A stretch of 64,000 nucleotides of DNA from positions 1 through 64,000 of the forward strand of contig JAJUBI010000010.1 in NCBI GenBank assembly GCA_022419385.1, read 5' to 3'. The position numbers and the translations under genes were made by a program. This stretch comes from Paraconiothyrium sp. Pb-2020 (Eukaryota > Ascomycota > Dothideomycetes > Pleosporales > Didymosphaeriaceae). Position 1 is the first letter of the stretch, and the number at the start of each line of letters is the position of its first letter. The notes beneath the pieces are model-generated. The model had not been told where the DNA came from. It made no database searches and worked only from the letters and a program-made list of their open reading frames with translations. Positions 21,701-32,130 of this stretch are shown one piece after another.

Positions 21701-24230
21701 TAAATAATTTATAAAATTTAATATATATAATAGGTATTACTATATATAAATAGTAAAAAGATATAAGTAAAAGACTATATTTAGAACCTAGTTTAATTTC
21801 TATAAATATATAGTTATACCTTTTAGCTTAACTAATATACCTATAATATTCTAGGCAGTTATTAATAAAGCCTTATATAAATACTTAAATATATTCTATA
21901 TAGTATACCTTAATAATATACTTATCTACTCTAGTAGGATACTAGAAGAGTATATAGAATATATAAAGAAGGTACTTAAAAAGCTAAGAAAGTATAAGTT
22001 ACTTCTATACCTAAATAAATATAAGTTTTATATTATAAAAATAGAGTACCTAGGATTTATTATCTTAAGGGAAGGAGTATTAATAGATCTAAAGAAAATA
22101 GCTACTATATAGAAATAGCTAGTTCTTAAGTTAGTAAAAGATATTTAATTCTTTTTAGAGTTTACTAACTTCTATTAAAAGTTTATTAAGAACTATTCTA
22201 AGATAATAGTACTATTAATAGATCTTATAAAGAAAAAGAATAATAAGGTTATCTAGCTAATTATTAAAAGACTACTAGAGGCGTTTAGAAGGTTAAAGAA
22301 AATATTTTTTATAGTATTTTTACTCTAGATATTTAATTCTAAGAAACCTATAAGGGTAGAAATAGATATATTAAATTATATACTAGAAGTAATTCTCTTA
22401 TAACTAGATAAAAATAAAAAATAGAGACTAGTGTTTTACTATTTCTAGAAGTTCTTAAAAGTAGAACTTAACTATAATATTTATAATAAGAAACTACTAG
22501 TAGTAGTAAATACCTTTAAATAATAAAAAGTGTAACTTATAAAAGTATACTATAAAATAGAGATATAGATAGACTACTAGAACCTTACTAGCTTTATAAT
22601 AACTAAAAAGCTTAACTAATAATAAGTATAATAAACTAAATTTCTAGTAAACTTTAACTTTATAATTTACTATTAACTAGGGACTCTTAATAGTGCAGCC
22701 AATGCCTTAAGCAGAAGATTAGACCTAATAGAAAATAAGGCTAACCTTTATAACACTATATTATAAATATATAAAGATAGAATATTAGAATATAACTAAC
22801 TAAAGATTAAAGTATAAGTAGCCTCTTTCTAGTATATAGAATCTAAGATATATAACTTCTAAGATTACTTCTAGCTCTCTAAGAAATAAAGAAAGGAGTA
22901 TAATCTATTCTAAAATAGTTTTAATAAAACTTAGAGAGATTATAGATAAAGAATACTAGTAAAAGACTAATATATACCTATCTTAATTAGAAAGCTATAT
23001 AAGTTAAGGGAATAAGAATACCTAGGTATTAAAGAAATAAATATTATATTATAAATAAATATACTATTCTAAAACTTAAATAACTAGTTACTAAGAAAAT
23101 AAGTAACTATTTAGTATATTATAAAATAAGCCTAAGAGACATAAGCCTTATAGACTTCTATAACTACTAGTAGCTAAAAGGCTATAGTAAAGTATAATAA
23201 TAGACTTTATAGTAAAGCTCCTAAAATTACTATAGCTAAAAACTAGATAAATATACAATACTATTATAGTAATAATAGATTAACTTACTAAGGTAGTAAA
23301 GTTTAGGCCTATAAAAGAATCTATAATAGTAGAAGACCTTACTTATAAAGTTAATAATATACTATTTATAGAATATAGTCTACTAGAAGAATTTATTATA
23401 AATTATAATAAACTCTTTATATCTAAATATTAGAATATATTTATAGCTATACTAGGTATAAATAGAAAGCTATTAATAAGCTTCTACCTATAAATAAATA
23501 GATAAATAGAATATATAAATTAAATACTAGAATAGTATTTATAATTTTATATTAATAAATAGTAAGATAATTAGGTTAAACTCTTACCTATAGCGTAATT
23601 AGTATATAATAGTACTAGGTTAGATATAATAGAATACTCTCTACACTATATAAACTATAGATATAAGCTAGTTACTTATTAAAATTTAAAGAATATAGAA
23701 AGTATTTCTATAGAAGTATAGAATAAAGCTTAAAGAATAAAAAACCTATACCTTATACTATAGAATAGAATTATTTATAAAGCCCTCTTAGCATCTAAAA
23801 ATATAAATAAATAAAAAATTAAGAAACTAACTTTTAAAGAGAGGGATAAAGTTTTTCTATTCTAGAAAAATCTAAAAATAAAAAGACTAAGTAAAAAACT
23901 AGATTATCTATAAGTAGGGCCCTTTAAAGTATAAGAAGCTAAAGGACTAGTTATAAATAAATTACTTTTACCTATAGGTACTAAAGTATATACTATCTTT
24001 TATAAAAACTTTCTAGAGCTAGTACTACTAGACACTCTAACTAAAACTTAGCTAGAACTAAAGAATAATAAGTATAAGGTTAAAAAAATTAAGAACCTAT
24101 AAATAGTTAAGAGTTAATAAAAATACCTAGTTAAGTAGAAAGAATAGCTAAAGTAGTATAATATTTAAAAACTAAAAGAAAACCTTATAAACTATAAGAA
24201 GGTACTAGAGAACTTTTAAGCTATAATCTA
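18800..24230 (+). pseudogene. Gag-pol remnant of the chromovirus
   Basis: No frame stays open, but one decayed polyprotein can be followed. A knuckle retains the spacing of CX2CX4HX4C, ending YFKANCPKK with earlier Cys changed to Tyr. The RT has DYRQLNNT and a palm box that reads YLNNILIYS at 21906-21932, where YLDD is expected; both Asp codons became Asn by G-to-A change. The integrase core begins IIVIIDQLTKVVKF near 23262. The last 50 codons (24064-24220) read KYKVKKI...KYLVKQKEQ...ENL...LENF, a chromodomain pattern. By family knowledge that domain directs integration to methylated-histone chromatin. Confidence 0.85.
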
Positions 24231-24897
24231 AAAAAGTTAATTTTAGAGAAGTAATACTTTAGAAAGGTTACTTTAAGGTCTAAGTAAAAAATAGAAAAAT
24301 TAAAAAAAAAAGTATTAGCCTATAACTAGCCTAGGTTAAAGGTAAAAATAGTAATAGAATAAATAAAATATTAGTAATTTTACTCTTTAAGGCCTTCTTT
24401 TCTAAGTTCTCTATTATATTAGCTATATAAGTATTATATACTATAAAGGACTACTCCTCTTTCTTTACTTAAGTAATCTTAAGATAAAGGTAAGTAATTT
24501 TAGCTTTAGTAAAAAAAAGAGTAAGCTACTTTTAGTACTTTTTAGACTAAATATACTTTTACTTTTTTTTAGAAACCTAGAGGCTATACTTTATATAAAC
24601 TATAATATATATAGTATACTCCCTAGTTATAGTATTTATAAAATACTTAGAAATTTTCTTCTTTATATAACAGTTATACCTTATTTATATCTCTAGGCTA
24701 TATAAATGTACCTTATTAGTATAAGTATAATAATAGTTAGTTAAGAATTATTTTAGTACCTTAGGTATAGTTAGGGAAGTAAGGGAAAGAAAGAGAATAT
24801 AATAAAATAGAAGTTCTACCTTTAAGAAAAAATTACGCTACTAAAAATTATAGAATAATACTAGAGTCTTAGAATAATAACTTTAAAAGGGGGATAT

Positions 24898-25393
24898 ATA
24901 TATAATTATAATAGATTAGAACCTAGCAGAAGAAAATAATTATATATAGAATATTAGTAAGGCCCTTATTACTAACTAAAGAATAGATACTAGTTAGTAG
25001 GGCTAATTAGCTAATATATTATATAATACAGCTCCTACTAAGAAAGTAAAATTTTAGAAGTAGGCTAGCTTAGTAAAATTACTTAAAATACTTCTACTAA
25101 GAGAATATAATTCTCTAGAGTATAGTAAAGTAAGAAATTATAAAAATAATAAAGAATAGTATATAGTTAAAATAGTTCTCTAAGTATTTTCTATTCTTTA
25201 TAGTTAATTCTTTTATAGTTAAAATTAAAGTATATCTTCTATATAAGATCTATTAGTCTTTTTATATAATTATTACTTTACTTTTTATAGTAGAGTTAGA
25301 ATATTTTTATACCTCTTATTATCTATCCGCTCTTATCTACAGAATACCCATAAGGCCAACCTAGGTTAGGTATATAGAAACCCCCTTATAATA
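24898..25393 (+). repeat. 3' LTR of the chromovirus
   Basis: 496 bp, matching the 5' LTR. It is preceded by the polypurine tract and followed by ATTAC. Confidence 0.87.
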
Positions 25394-27440
25394 ATTACCC
25401 GGTTAGCCTTAAAGCTTACTACTATAAGTAAATACTCTAGGTATTAATATATATAGTATAAAATTAGGTTAGATTAATATAGAAAGGGGTTAGATAAGTC
25501 TACTATAGTTAATAGTGCTATATGTTTTTCTTAAGTAAGTTATAATAAGATCTAGTATATAAATAGTTCTATACTAAGTAAGAGATATACTTTATAAGAT
25601 ATAGTCTCTATCTATATTAGAACCTATATAACTAGGTTAACTATATTATAGCTATAGTAGGGATATAGTATATATTTAGATTCTTATTAAAGATAGTATA
25701 ATAAGTAGGGTATATATAAGTATAAAAGTGTATAAGATATATTCTAGATAGAGAAGTAATTAATTTTAACTATATACTACTAGGGCGTTTACTTCTCTTT
25801 TTTAGTACTTCTATCTCTACTTCTATCTTAACTATACATATCTAATTTAGTAGTAAAGAAACTTAGGTTATATTTTATATCTATTATATACTTACTCTTC
25901 TTTATTACTCTAGTTAGATATATTATAGGCTAATAAGAAATAGAGATTATACTTTAAAATAGGTAAGAAGGGTACTGTAATAAGGCCTTCTTAATACTAT
26001 AGTAAGCCGCAGCCTAGTTAGGGTTCTAGTAAAAAATAAGTAGTATATAGGGTTATATAAGTTATGTGCAGTAAACGTTAATTAATTACTATAATAAAAA
26101 TATATTACTAAAGACTTAAGGGTAATCTTCTATAAAAAAACTAAATATAGTAAACTATATTATAGATTAATAATAAGAGATTATTAGTAGTAATCTATTA
26201 TCTCTATATACTACTATCTAACCTAGACTCTATAGGCTCTATATACAGATTCTATAAATTTAGGCTCTAAAGCTCTATTTTATAGATTTATAGATCTAAT
26301 TATATAACTTTAATTATATATCTATATTATACTTAGTATCTAACCTATAATTATAATACTTATCTATATAATCTAACTAGTTACTGCTATTATTATATTA
26401 GTTTCTATAATTCTATTATAGTATAGTAGCTGTAATAGGTACTTTAGTACTTTAGCGGCTTATAAAGCTATTTATTAAATAGATTATATAGAAATAATCT
26501 ATTATCTAATAAGTATATACTCTATATAGGGTGTAAAGAATATATACTAAGATATATTCTATTTATAAGGTTAGTATAGTGTAGGGAGCTCTCTAGACCT
26601 TGGCTAAAATATAGTTTATTATATAAAGAAGACTTAGTAGTATCTAACCTACTATTATATATATTATATAGTAATCTACTTAAGAAACTATAGAGTTATA
26701 TCTTAATTTAATATAAAGTAGAGTATTTATTAACTATATTATAAGAGGTAATAAGATAAATAACCTCTTATATTTTAAAGTAATTACCTAAATTATCTTA
26801 TATAGGGTCTAATTAGATAGATCTAGTAGTAGTATATCTCTTAGTAACTGTAGTACTACTTATATAGTATATACTAGTAGCTTAGAAGATTACTAAATAG
26901 TTCTAAGCTTAGATATACTTTATTAGATAGGCCGAAACTACCTTTAGAAGCCTACTAATAAGAAACTTAGTACTAGAAATCCTTTAAATAGGCTACTAAA
27001 ACTAGCCAAGTTAGTAAGTTTATAACTCTAGGTAATAATTAGGACTCTATTTCTAAAAGACTATAAATAGCTATTTCTTTTTCTAACGAGTAGATAAGAT
27101 TACTAGTAGTACTAAAAAAAATAGTAATGGCTTTAGTAGAAGATTATATTAAAGGTAAAGAAGATATTTTAAAGAGAGTATATAATAATAATACTTTAGT
27201 AAGGCCTAGATACTAAGAATATAAATAAGTACTATAGAGAAATTATAAAAGTGGGATTAGGCTTACAGCCTTATATTTAATAAATACTTATTCCTAAATA
27301 ATAATAGTATCTATATCCACCCCTTATAATAACGTCCTTAGGATAATTATAATTTAATAGACTACTATAAAAGTATATACTATATTAAGGATGTATATAA
27401 TTAGTAGATTATAGTAAAAAGTCTTAAGTAGATAATTCGT
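25394..27440. mobile_element. RIP-degraded repeat sequence, right flank
   Basis: Same TA-rich, stop-filled composition as the left flank, starting with the ATTAC duplication (25394-25398) and an unmutated ATTACCCGGTTAGCC stretch. Composition returns to normal within about 50 bp near 27440 (AGAACGTGCCC). No domain identified; some minus-strand stretches (about 25980-26100) look like decayed coding sequence. Confidence 0.65.
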
Positions 27441-27860
27441 ATAGCTATTATAGCTAGAACGTGCCCTTTAATATCTGGAATAGCAAATTCATCAGCTCCC
27501 TTCTTTGGGCCGGAATCTGGACAATTATTATTACCATCCATTGATAAGGCTCAAAGCTGAACGAATGATCATAGGACAGGAGTATTGGGTAAGACGTTAC
27601 ATCTACGGTTATGATCCGCCGCGATGCCCCAGGTGTTCCATCATCAAATTTCCATTACACCGCAAAAGCCTGCATGAAGAGACTCCCGGGACCCAGGTGA
27701 CGGGAGGGCCACTCTCAAGCCTTTTATCCCGAGAATTGCGCTGCTCATGTACGATAGTTCATGTCGTCTTAACGCGTGCCGCGAGCAACAAGCTGCGCAC
27801 ATTGTGCTCCCTTGAGTAGTGGATCGACGGAGGGCGAGGGAAATCTGGCGCTACAATACA

Positions 27861-27917
27861 GGCTTTACAGGCGACATGAGGCTTCACAGGCGACATGAGG
27901 CTTCACAGACGACATGG
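27861..27917 (+). repeat. 19-bp tandem repeat, 3 copies
   Basis: Three adjacent copies of GGCTTCACAGGCGACATGA with one to three substitutions, in non-coding sequence 400 bp from the edge of the RIP island. Confidence 0.9.
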
Positions 27918-27990
27918 CCGATCGCTTCTCCTAAGCCCTAGTATTGTTATCGCTTTCGACGAGGATCGTGTTTGCTAGCCGGCACCTGGG

Positions 27991-28040
27991 CAAGCAAGAA
28001 CAGCGGCGCCAAGGGAGACAGCGCCACCGAGCGCTTGGTG
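27991..28040 (+). repeat. Copy 1 of a 50-bp dispersed inverted repeat
   Basis: About 88% identical to the reverse complement of 34169-34218; most differences are transitions. It starts CAAGCAAGAACAGC and ends CGCTTGGTG. Confidence 0.8.
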
Positions 28041-28050
28041 GCGCTGTCTC
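28015..28050. repeat. Perfect hairpin, 14-bp stem, 8-nt loop
   Basis: GAGACAGCGCCACC at 28015-28028 is the exact reverse complement of GGTGGCGCTGTCTC at 28037-28050, with GAGCGCTT between. It lies inside the 50-bp segment (27991-28040) that recurs inverted at 34169-34218. Confidence 0.9.
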
Positions 28051-28833
28051 AGAAGTACTGAGCCCATCAACGCCCGTAAGCAACTAATTACGCATCGGCT
28101 TGAACCCTCTCCTGAGCGCCAGTACCTCTACCACGATCGCAAGGTGCGGCTCACGTGTGCATCAATGGACCGCGGTGCCGATTCGCGGTGATCAGCGGAT
28201 AGATTTCACTGACTAGGGAAGCAGACTCAGGGTAAGCCGCCATTTCGCTGCGCATCTACGATGCTTGATCACCCATTGACGACTGCCGCCATGGCTTATG
28301 TTGACCGAAGATGCAGACGCAACATGAGTCGCCAGAAGCAACATCAGAAGGGGTGGGGCGGCACTGTGCCGCGAGATGCGCTTTGAGGTCTGGTGGCTGG
28401 CAGCAAAAATCGGGCTTTGGGAGCCTTACTTCCATCCCGCGGCTACTCGAGAGAGGTGGCGTGGACGAGTTGTGTAACAAGAACAAAGTCGGCAATACAT
28501 AACAATTCTGGGTCGGGACACATAAAGATTGGGTAAAGGGCCAGAGCACGTCAAGAAACGTTTGCGCACTAATTCACGGGGTATACGTCAGGTCTCTAGT
28601 CTAGCGAATCTCTATCTACGTCGGTCTATAATATTGTGCCAATTGGGGATCAAAAATACGGAGGGAATTATTGTAATATGTGACCACAAGCATGACCAAC
28701 TCCCAATACTACAACAACTATATCGTCTGCGCGAAGATTGTTCCAGTCTATAGCTGACCAGCACGAGGGTAACTCTTAGCCCTTCTCCTTTGCTTTGTTG
28801 CTAAATGCGTGCTCACTAATCCCGCTCCACAGC

Positions 28834-28937
28834 CTGCTACGCTCGAGGATCTAGACGCACTCACGCAGCTATTCATTAATAAGGCATCATTTCAGGCGTT
28901 TACAGTCTGGAAGGACGCAAAACAAAGACTTTTCTAG
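28834..28937 (+). pseudogene. Coding fragment, possibly one exon
   Basis: Preceded by a plausible splice acceptor (CTCACTAATCC...CCACAG at 28833), the frame reads PATLEDLDALTQLF, then INKASFQAFTVWKDAKQRLF, then TAG. It looks like genuine protein but is only about 34 residues. A further protein-like stretch with PGCTQCSAIVNENK follows at about 29015-29275. Family unknown; probably a decayed gene. Confidence 0.28.
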
Positions 28938-29775
28938 GACATTTCGATCCCAAAGTCTATAGGGATTACCTGTGGCTAAGAACTATCATAACGTGTAGAT
29001 GAGGGGCCCGCGACGACCCAGGGTGCACCCAGTGTTCAGCTATCGTCAACGAGAACAAGGTGAAAGGTTCTTCTGCAGAGACGGCAGGTAGTCAACCTGT
29101 TAGAATCTTGAGTCCGTATGCAGCGGGAGTTTCTTGTGCAATTGCTCAGTTACGGGATGGCAAGGGATGCAATATCGTGGCTTTACGTCTCAGCATACCC
29201 GTGATACTTCCAGCCCACTCACCAGATCTGCACACAGTGTTTACCGCCTACAGACGATGTGGTCTCGGTCCCTAATCCGCCTCAAGGAGCATGCCACCCC
29301 GGTTGCGATCGCGCACTTCCTGCATGTTATCACATCAATTTCTCCGGGCTGCAACATTGATTACACTTCAACGTTGCGCAGCCTTTAAGCTTATTTCCTG
29401 CACTATTCGATCAAAGATTGATTGACCGCATCTAGCGTGTGCAAGAAACACTAAGTAAGACGCAACGAAAAGTGCTTTTCGCAGACAGTACGTGACCCCG
29501 TTATCAAATTAGAACAACAAGATCGAGGTCACGGACGTAGTGAGCAACCACTAAAAACCGTTTATGCAGCTCTCTAGTGATGCTTATATTGCTCCTTGTT
29601 GTACGTGGCTCAGGTATGGGCATTGTTTGGCTAAGTAAGGTTAGCGATGGTACGACCGACGTGAGCGCCTAGAGCAGAGGCTGTTCGGTCCCGAGGCTAC
29701 GGTTGAAAGAGCATGTAGGCTGTCTATGCTCTTGTTCCTGAAAACTCACGATTAATAAGAAGAGATGAGCATCTG
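28938..29775. other. Fragmentary coding-like sequence, otherwise empty
   Basis: About 29005-29275 has an open, protein-like plus-strand frame (two Cys in CTQC, then a Ser/Pro-rich part) without start or partners. 29280-29775 shows nothing. Confidence 0.3.
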
Positions 29776-30027
29776 ATGCTATCACTTGCAACAGACGACG
29801 TGCGCCGCTACGGAAGCGCCAACAAGGGCCATCATAGTGATAATGCCGATGCCCTCAACGAAGTCGTAGTTGTCAAACCAAAGTCGTCGGAGCCCAAGAC
29901 AGACAAGAAGTCCACAGGCGCAAATGCCGCACCGGTGAAGAACACCGAAGAGAAGCCAAGTCTTTTACGTGGCGTTGGAGATTACCACGCACAATCAGGA
30001 ACTAAGGACGTTAAGCGCAATTTCTGA
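29776..30027 (+). CDS. Short hypothetical Lys/Ser-rich ORF
   Basis: 83 residues from ATG 29776 to TGA 30025-30027. It is hydrophilic: a Leu-rich start, an acidic VVVVK centre, then KPKSSEPKTDKKSTG and a basic end. It reads as natural disordered protein but has no recognised domain, and may be one exon or a fragment. Confidence 0.35.
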   Translation: MLSLATDDVRRYGSANKGHHSDNADALNEVVVVKPKSSEPKTDKKSTGANAAPVKNTEEKPSLLRGVGDYHAQSGTKDVKRNF

Positions 30028-30550
30028 TGATGAAGGAGTGCTGTTAGCTGCGAAACCCGGTACAGTATTAAAGTCTAATATTCAGGATAAACATTAATAT
30101 CGCACTGTCTAATGTTATCAATCAATCGTCATTCAATCGATGGGGGACGGTGAATGCGTGAGTTTCCTCATAATCTATCTTACATATAGTTTCTAGATAA
30201 GTATAACATACTTATGGTGGCCTGATTGGCCTTTTGAAGTTGCGCTTTCCCAAGGGCGGACCTCCGTGGGAAAGACGAGCACTACAAGATGGTGGACATA
30301 GGTAAATGCTTACTGCCTACAAAGAAGCCTCATTATGCCATGGGCGTGGTGCGTGAAACATGGCCGCTGACCACATTTGGTGTGCTTGATTGTTCGGAAG
30401 GCGAAAAAGGGCGGTTACAGGTGCTGTAGAAGGTTACACTCGGCTAGAGGTACATGTCCAACGTGTCTACACCAAGTTCGAAACTGATTCTCCTCTGGCG
30501 TCGAGCAAATCGCATCGCAGAAGCTGTCTTGTTCATACTAGTTATGGTTG
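30028..30550. other. Intergenic
   Basis: Downstream of the BCS1-like gene. No supported gene. Confidence 0.35.
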
Positions 30551-32130
30551 CTATTGTGCACCGACCAGCTTTTTACCCTTCTTCTTCGATTCTAGCATCT
30601 CATCCCTCCACTTCTTTAGATCGTTCAACGCCCTTTGCGGGTCCTTCTTCCTCATTAACAAATACCCTTGGATCTCTGCTGGTGAAAACGTATCTGCAGG
30701 AAGCTGCTGTGAGAAGGTTCGTGCCATTGCCGCCAGGGTCTCAGGATCGGCGATCTTAGAGACGGGTCGAGACTTGCTGTTGGCCGGCGGCCGCCGCGTA
30801 TTTGCTCCTCCGACGTCTGGCTGTACATGCGTACGAAAGTTTCGTGTATCTGGTCCTGCGTTGCAAGCGTGAAAGCGACTTGAAGGTCCACTCGCCCTGG
30901 CCTGATCAATGCGGCATCAAGTTGTTCCGGAGTGTTGGTGGTCATGATGAGAACGTGACCCTCGTGCGATGCCGCACCGTCGATCGCGTTGAGCAGGGCG
31001 CTCAAACTGATGGACCCAGAAGAGCTGTCTGCCTTGGTCGCGGTCTTTGTGGCATCCTTGCTGGTTTTCGAGTCCGCATCGGGTGCTTCCACAATGACAG
31101 GCTCCTCCTCGCGTTTGAGACCGGCGCTGTCGATATCCTCAAGGAGGACGATGCAACGGTCTGGAAGAGTGTCGAAGAGCGTGCATAGCTCAGACTCGGT
31201 CAGGTCTTTATCGTTCAAAGAGACGCAGTACACTTCCAATCCGAAGACTCCAGCCAGCGCAAACGATAGCGACGTCTTACCGGTACCGGGAGGGCCGTGA
31301 AACAGATACCCTCGTCGGTGGGGTATGCCTCTTGCCGCATACCACCTGGCTGTGGCAGGATGAAGATACTCGTTGATGTCCTCCACGATGGCGTCCTTTT
31401 GCTGCTGGTCAAGAGACACCGTCTGCAGCGGACGAGATGGACGGCAAGATTGCTTGCTCCAGTAGCGACCGCCGTTATTCAGCGCACGGTAGACGCTTGT
31501 CATGGCGGTTTCCTGGCTGATCTTCCACTGCCTGATGTGCGCAAGCAGGTCCTTCACCGGCTGTGCTGTTCGAGCGTAGCAGTAGATTTCCAAATTTTCC
31601 CGCATGTACGAACCCGCTTCATCCTTCACACTTGAGCGAGCCACCTTGAAGCGCCGTCCCTGGTGGAAGAAATCGTCGCTGCCGTAGCTGAGCTCATACC
31701 GGGGCATGGGAGCCTCATACTTGTAGATGCCCAGCTCGTCATCCACGTTATCATCCTTCTTATTGTCCTCGTAATCTGTGACGGCCTTCAACTTCCTACT
31801 CGACGTGTTATTTTGTTGTTCCGAAAGCCAATCCTTGACATCGTTGAAAAGACCATCGTCGTCGTCAACTTGGATGGAAGACGTGTAGTACTCATCAAAG
31901 TACCCTTCCACTAAGTCATAGAGGTACCGCCAAGCTGTGTGACAACCGAATATTAATGCCCATCCGGTCACGAGGACGCCAATGTCGATACCCGTGAGCC
32001 GAAATGCCAACTGTGAGATGGTGCTGTATCCAGGCACCACCAGCTCGAGGAGAGTTGATGGCAAATTTGCGGCGGTGGTACTTGTGGCGTTGAGATCGTA
32101 CTGCAGGCTTTGGAGCCGAGAGAAATCCAT
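30551..32130 (-). CDS. BCS1-like AAA ATPase, C-terminus in a shifted frame
   Basis: Start at 32130 (MDFSRL); an upstream Met at 32160 is less likely. A hydrophobic segment (residues about 46-66, GIDIGVLVTGWALIFG) precedes a BCS1_N-like region and an AAA core: Walker A GPPGTGKTS at 279-287, Walker B IVLLEDID about 327-334, sensor TTN 397-399, arginine finger RPGRVD 410-415. BCS1-type proteins sit in the mitochondrial inner membrane and translocate folded substrates; fungi also carry diverged paralogues. The open frame runs to 30655, but after residue about 442 it turns into unrelated Arg/Pro/Ser sequence. The canonical tail (ADPETLAAMARTF, then FSPAEIQGYLL) is in another frame and ends at TAG 30551-30553. 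A single-base indel around 30790-30820 would explain this; no good intron fits. An acidic/Lys/Ser linker (residues about 341-372) interrupts the core, as is common in fungal homologues. Confidence 0.78.

Larger units (their letters stand above)
18124..25393 (+). mobile_element. Ty3/gypsy chromovirus, complete but RIP-inactivated
   Basis: A 7270-bp LTR retrotransposon bounded by ATTAC duplications. The LTRs are 496 bp, with termini TAT...ATA that correspond to TGT...ACA after C-to-T/G-to-A change. A polypurine tract (AAAAGGGGG, 24885-24893) precedes the 3' LTR. Reading TAG/TAA as former Gln/Trp codons, the order gag zinc knuckle (about 19553-19603), protease (about 20829), reverse transcriptase (21450-22150), RNase H (22320-22600), integrase (23200-23680) and chromodomain (24064-24220) is recognisable on the plus strand. 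That gene order with a chromodomain defines chromoviruses. Hundreds of stops make it inert. Confidence 0.88.
27441..28833. other. Right edge of the island, small repeats, no gene
   Basis: Normal composition. It contains a 19-bp triplet repeat and a perfect hairpin (listed separately). Short open frames (27505-27819, 28256-28549) have no supporting feature. Confidence 0.35.

Noticed and set aside
16020..27440. A+T-rich block as a regional centromere
   Set aside because: It is 16 kb from a telomere and is explained by a RIP-mutated LTR retrotransposon and similar repeat debris.
28015..28050. Intrinsic transcription terminator
   Set aside because: A perfect stem-loop but no T-run, and this is a eukaryotic context.
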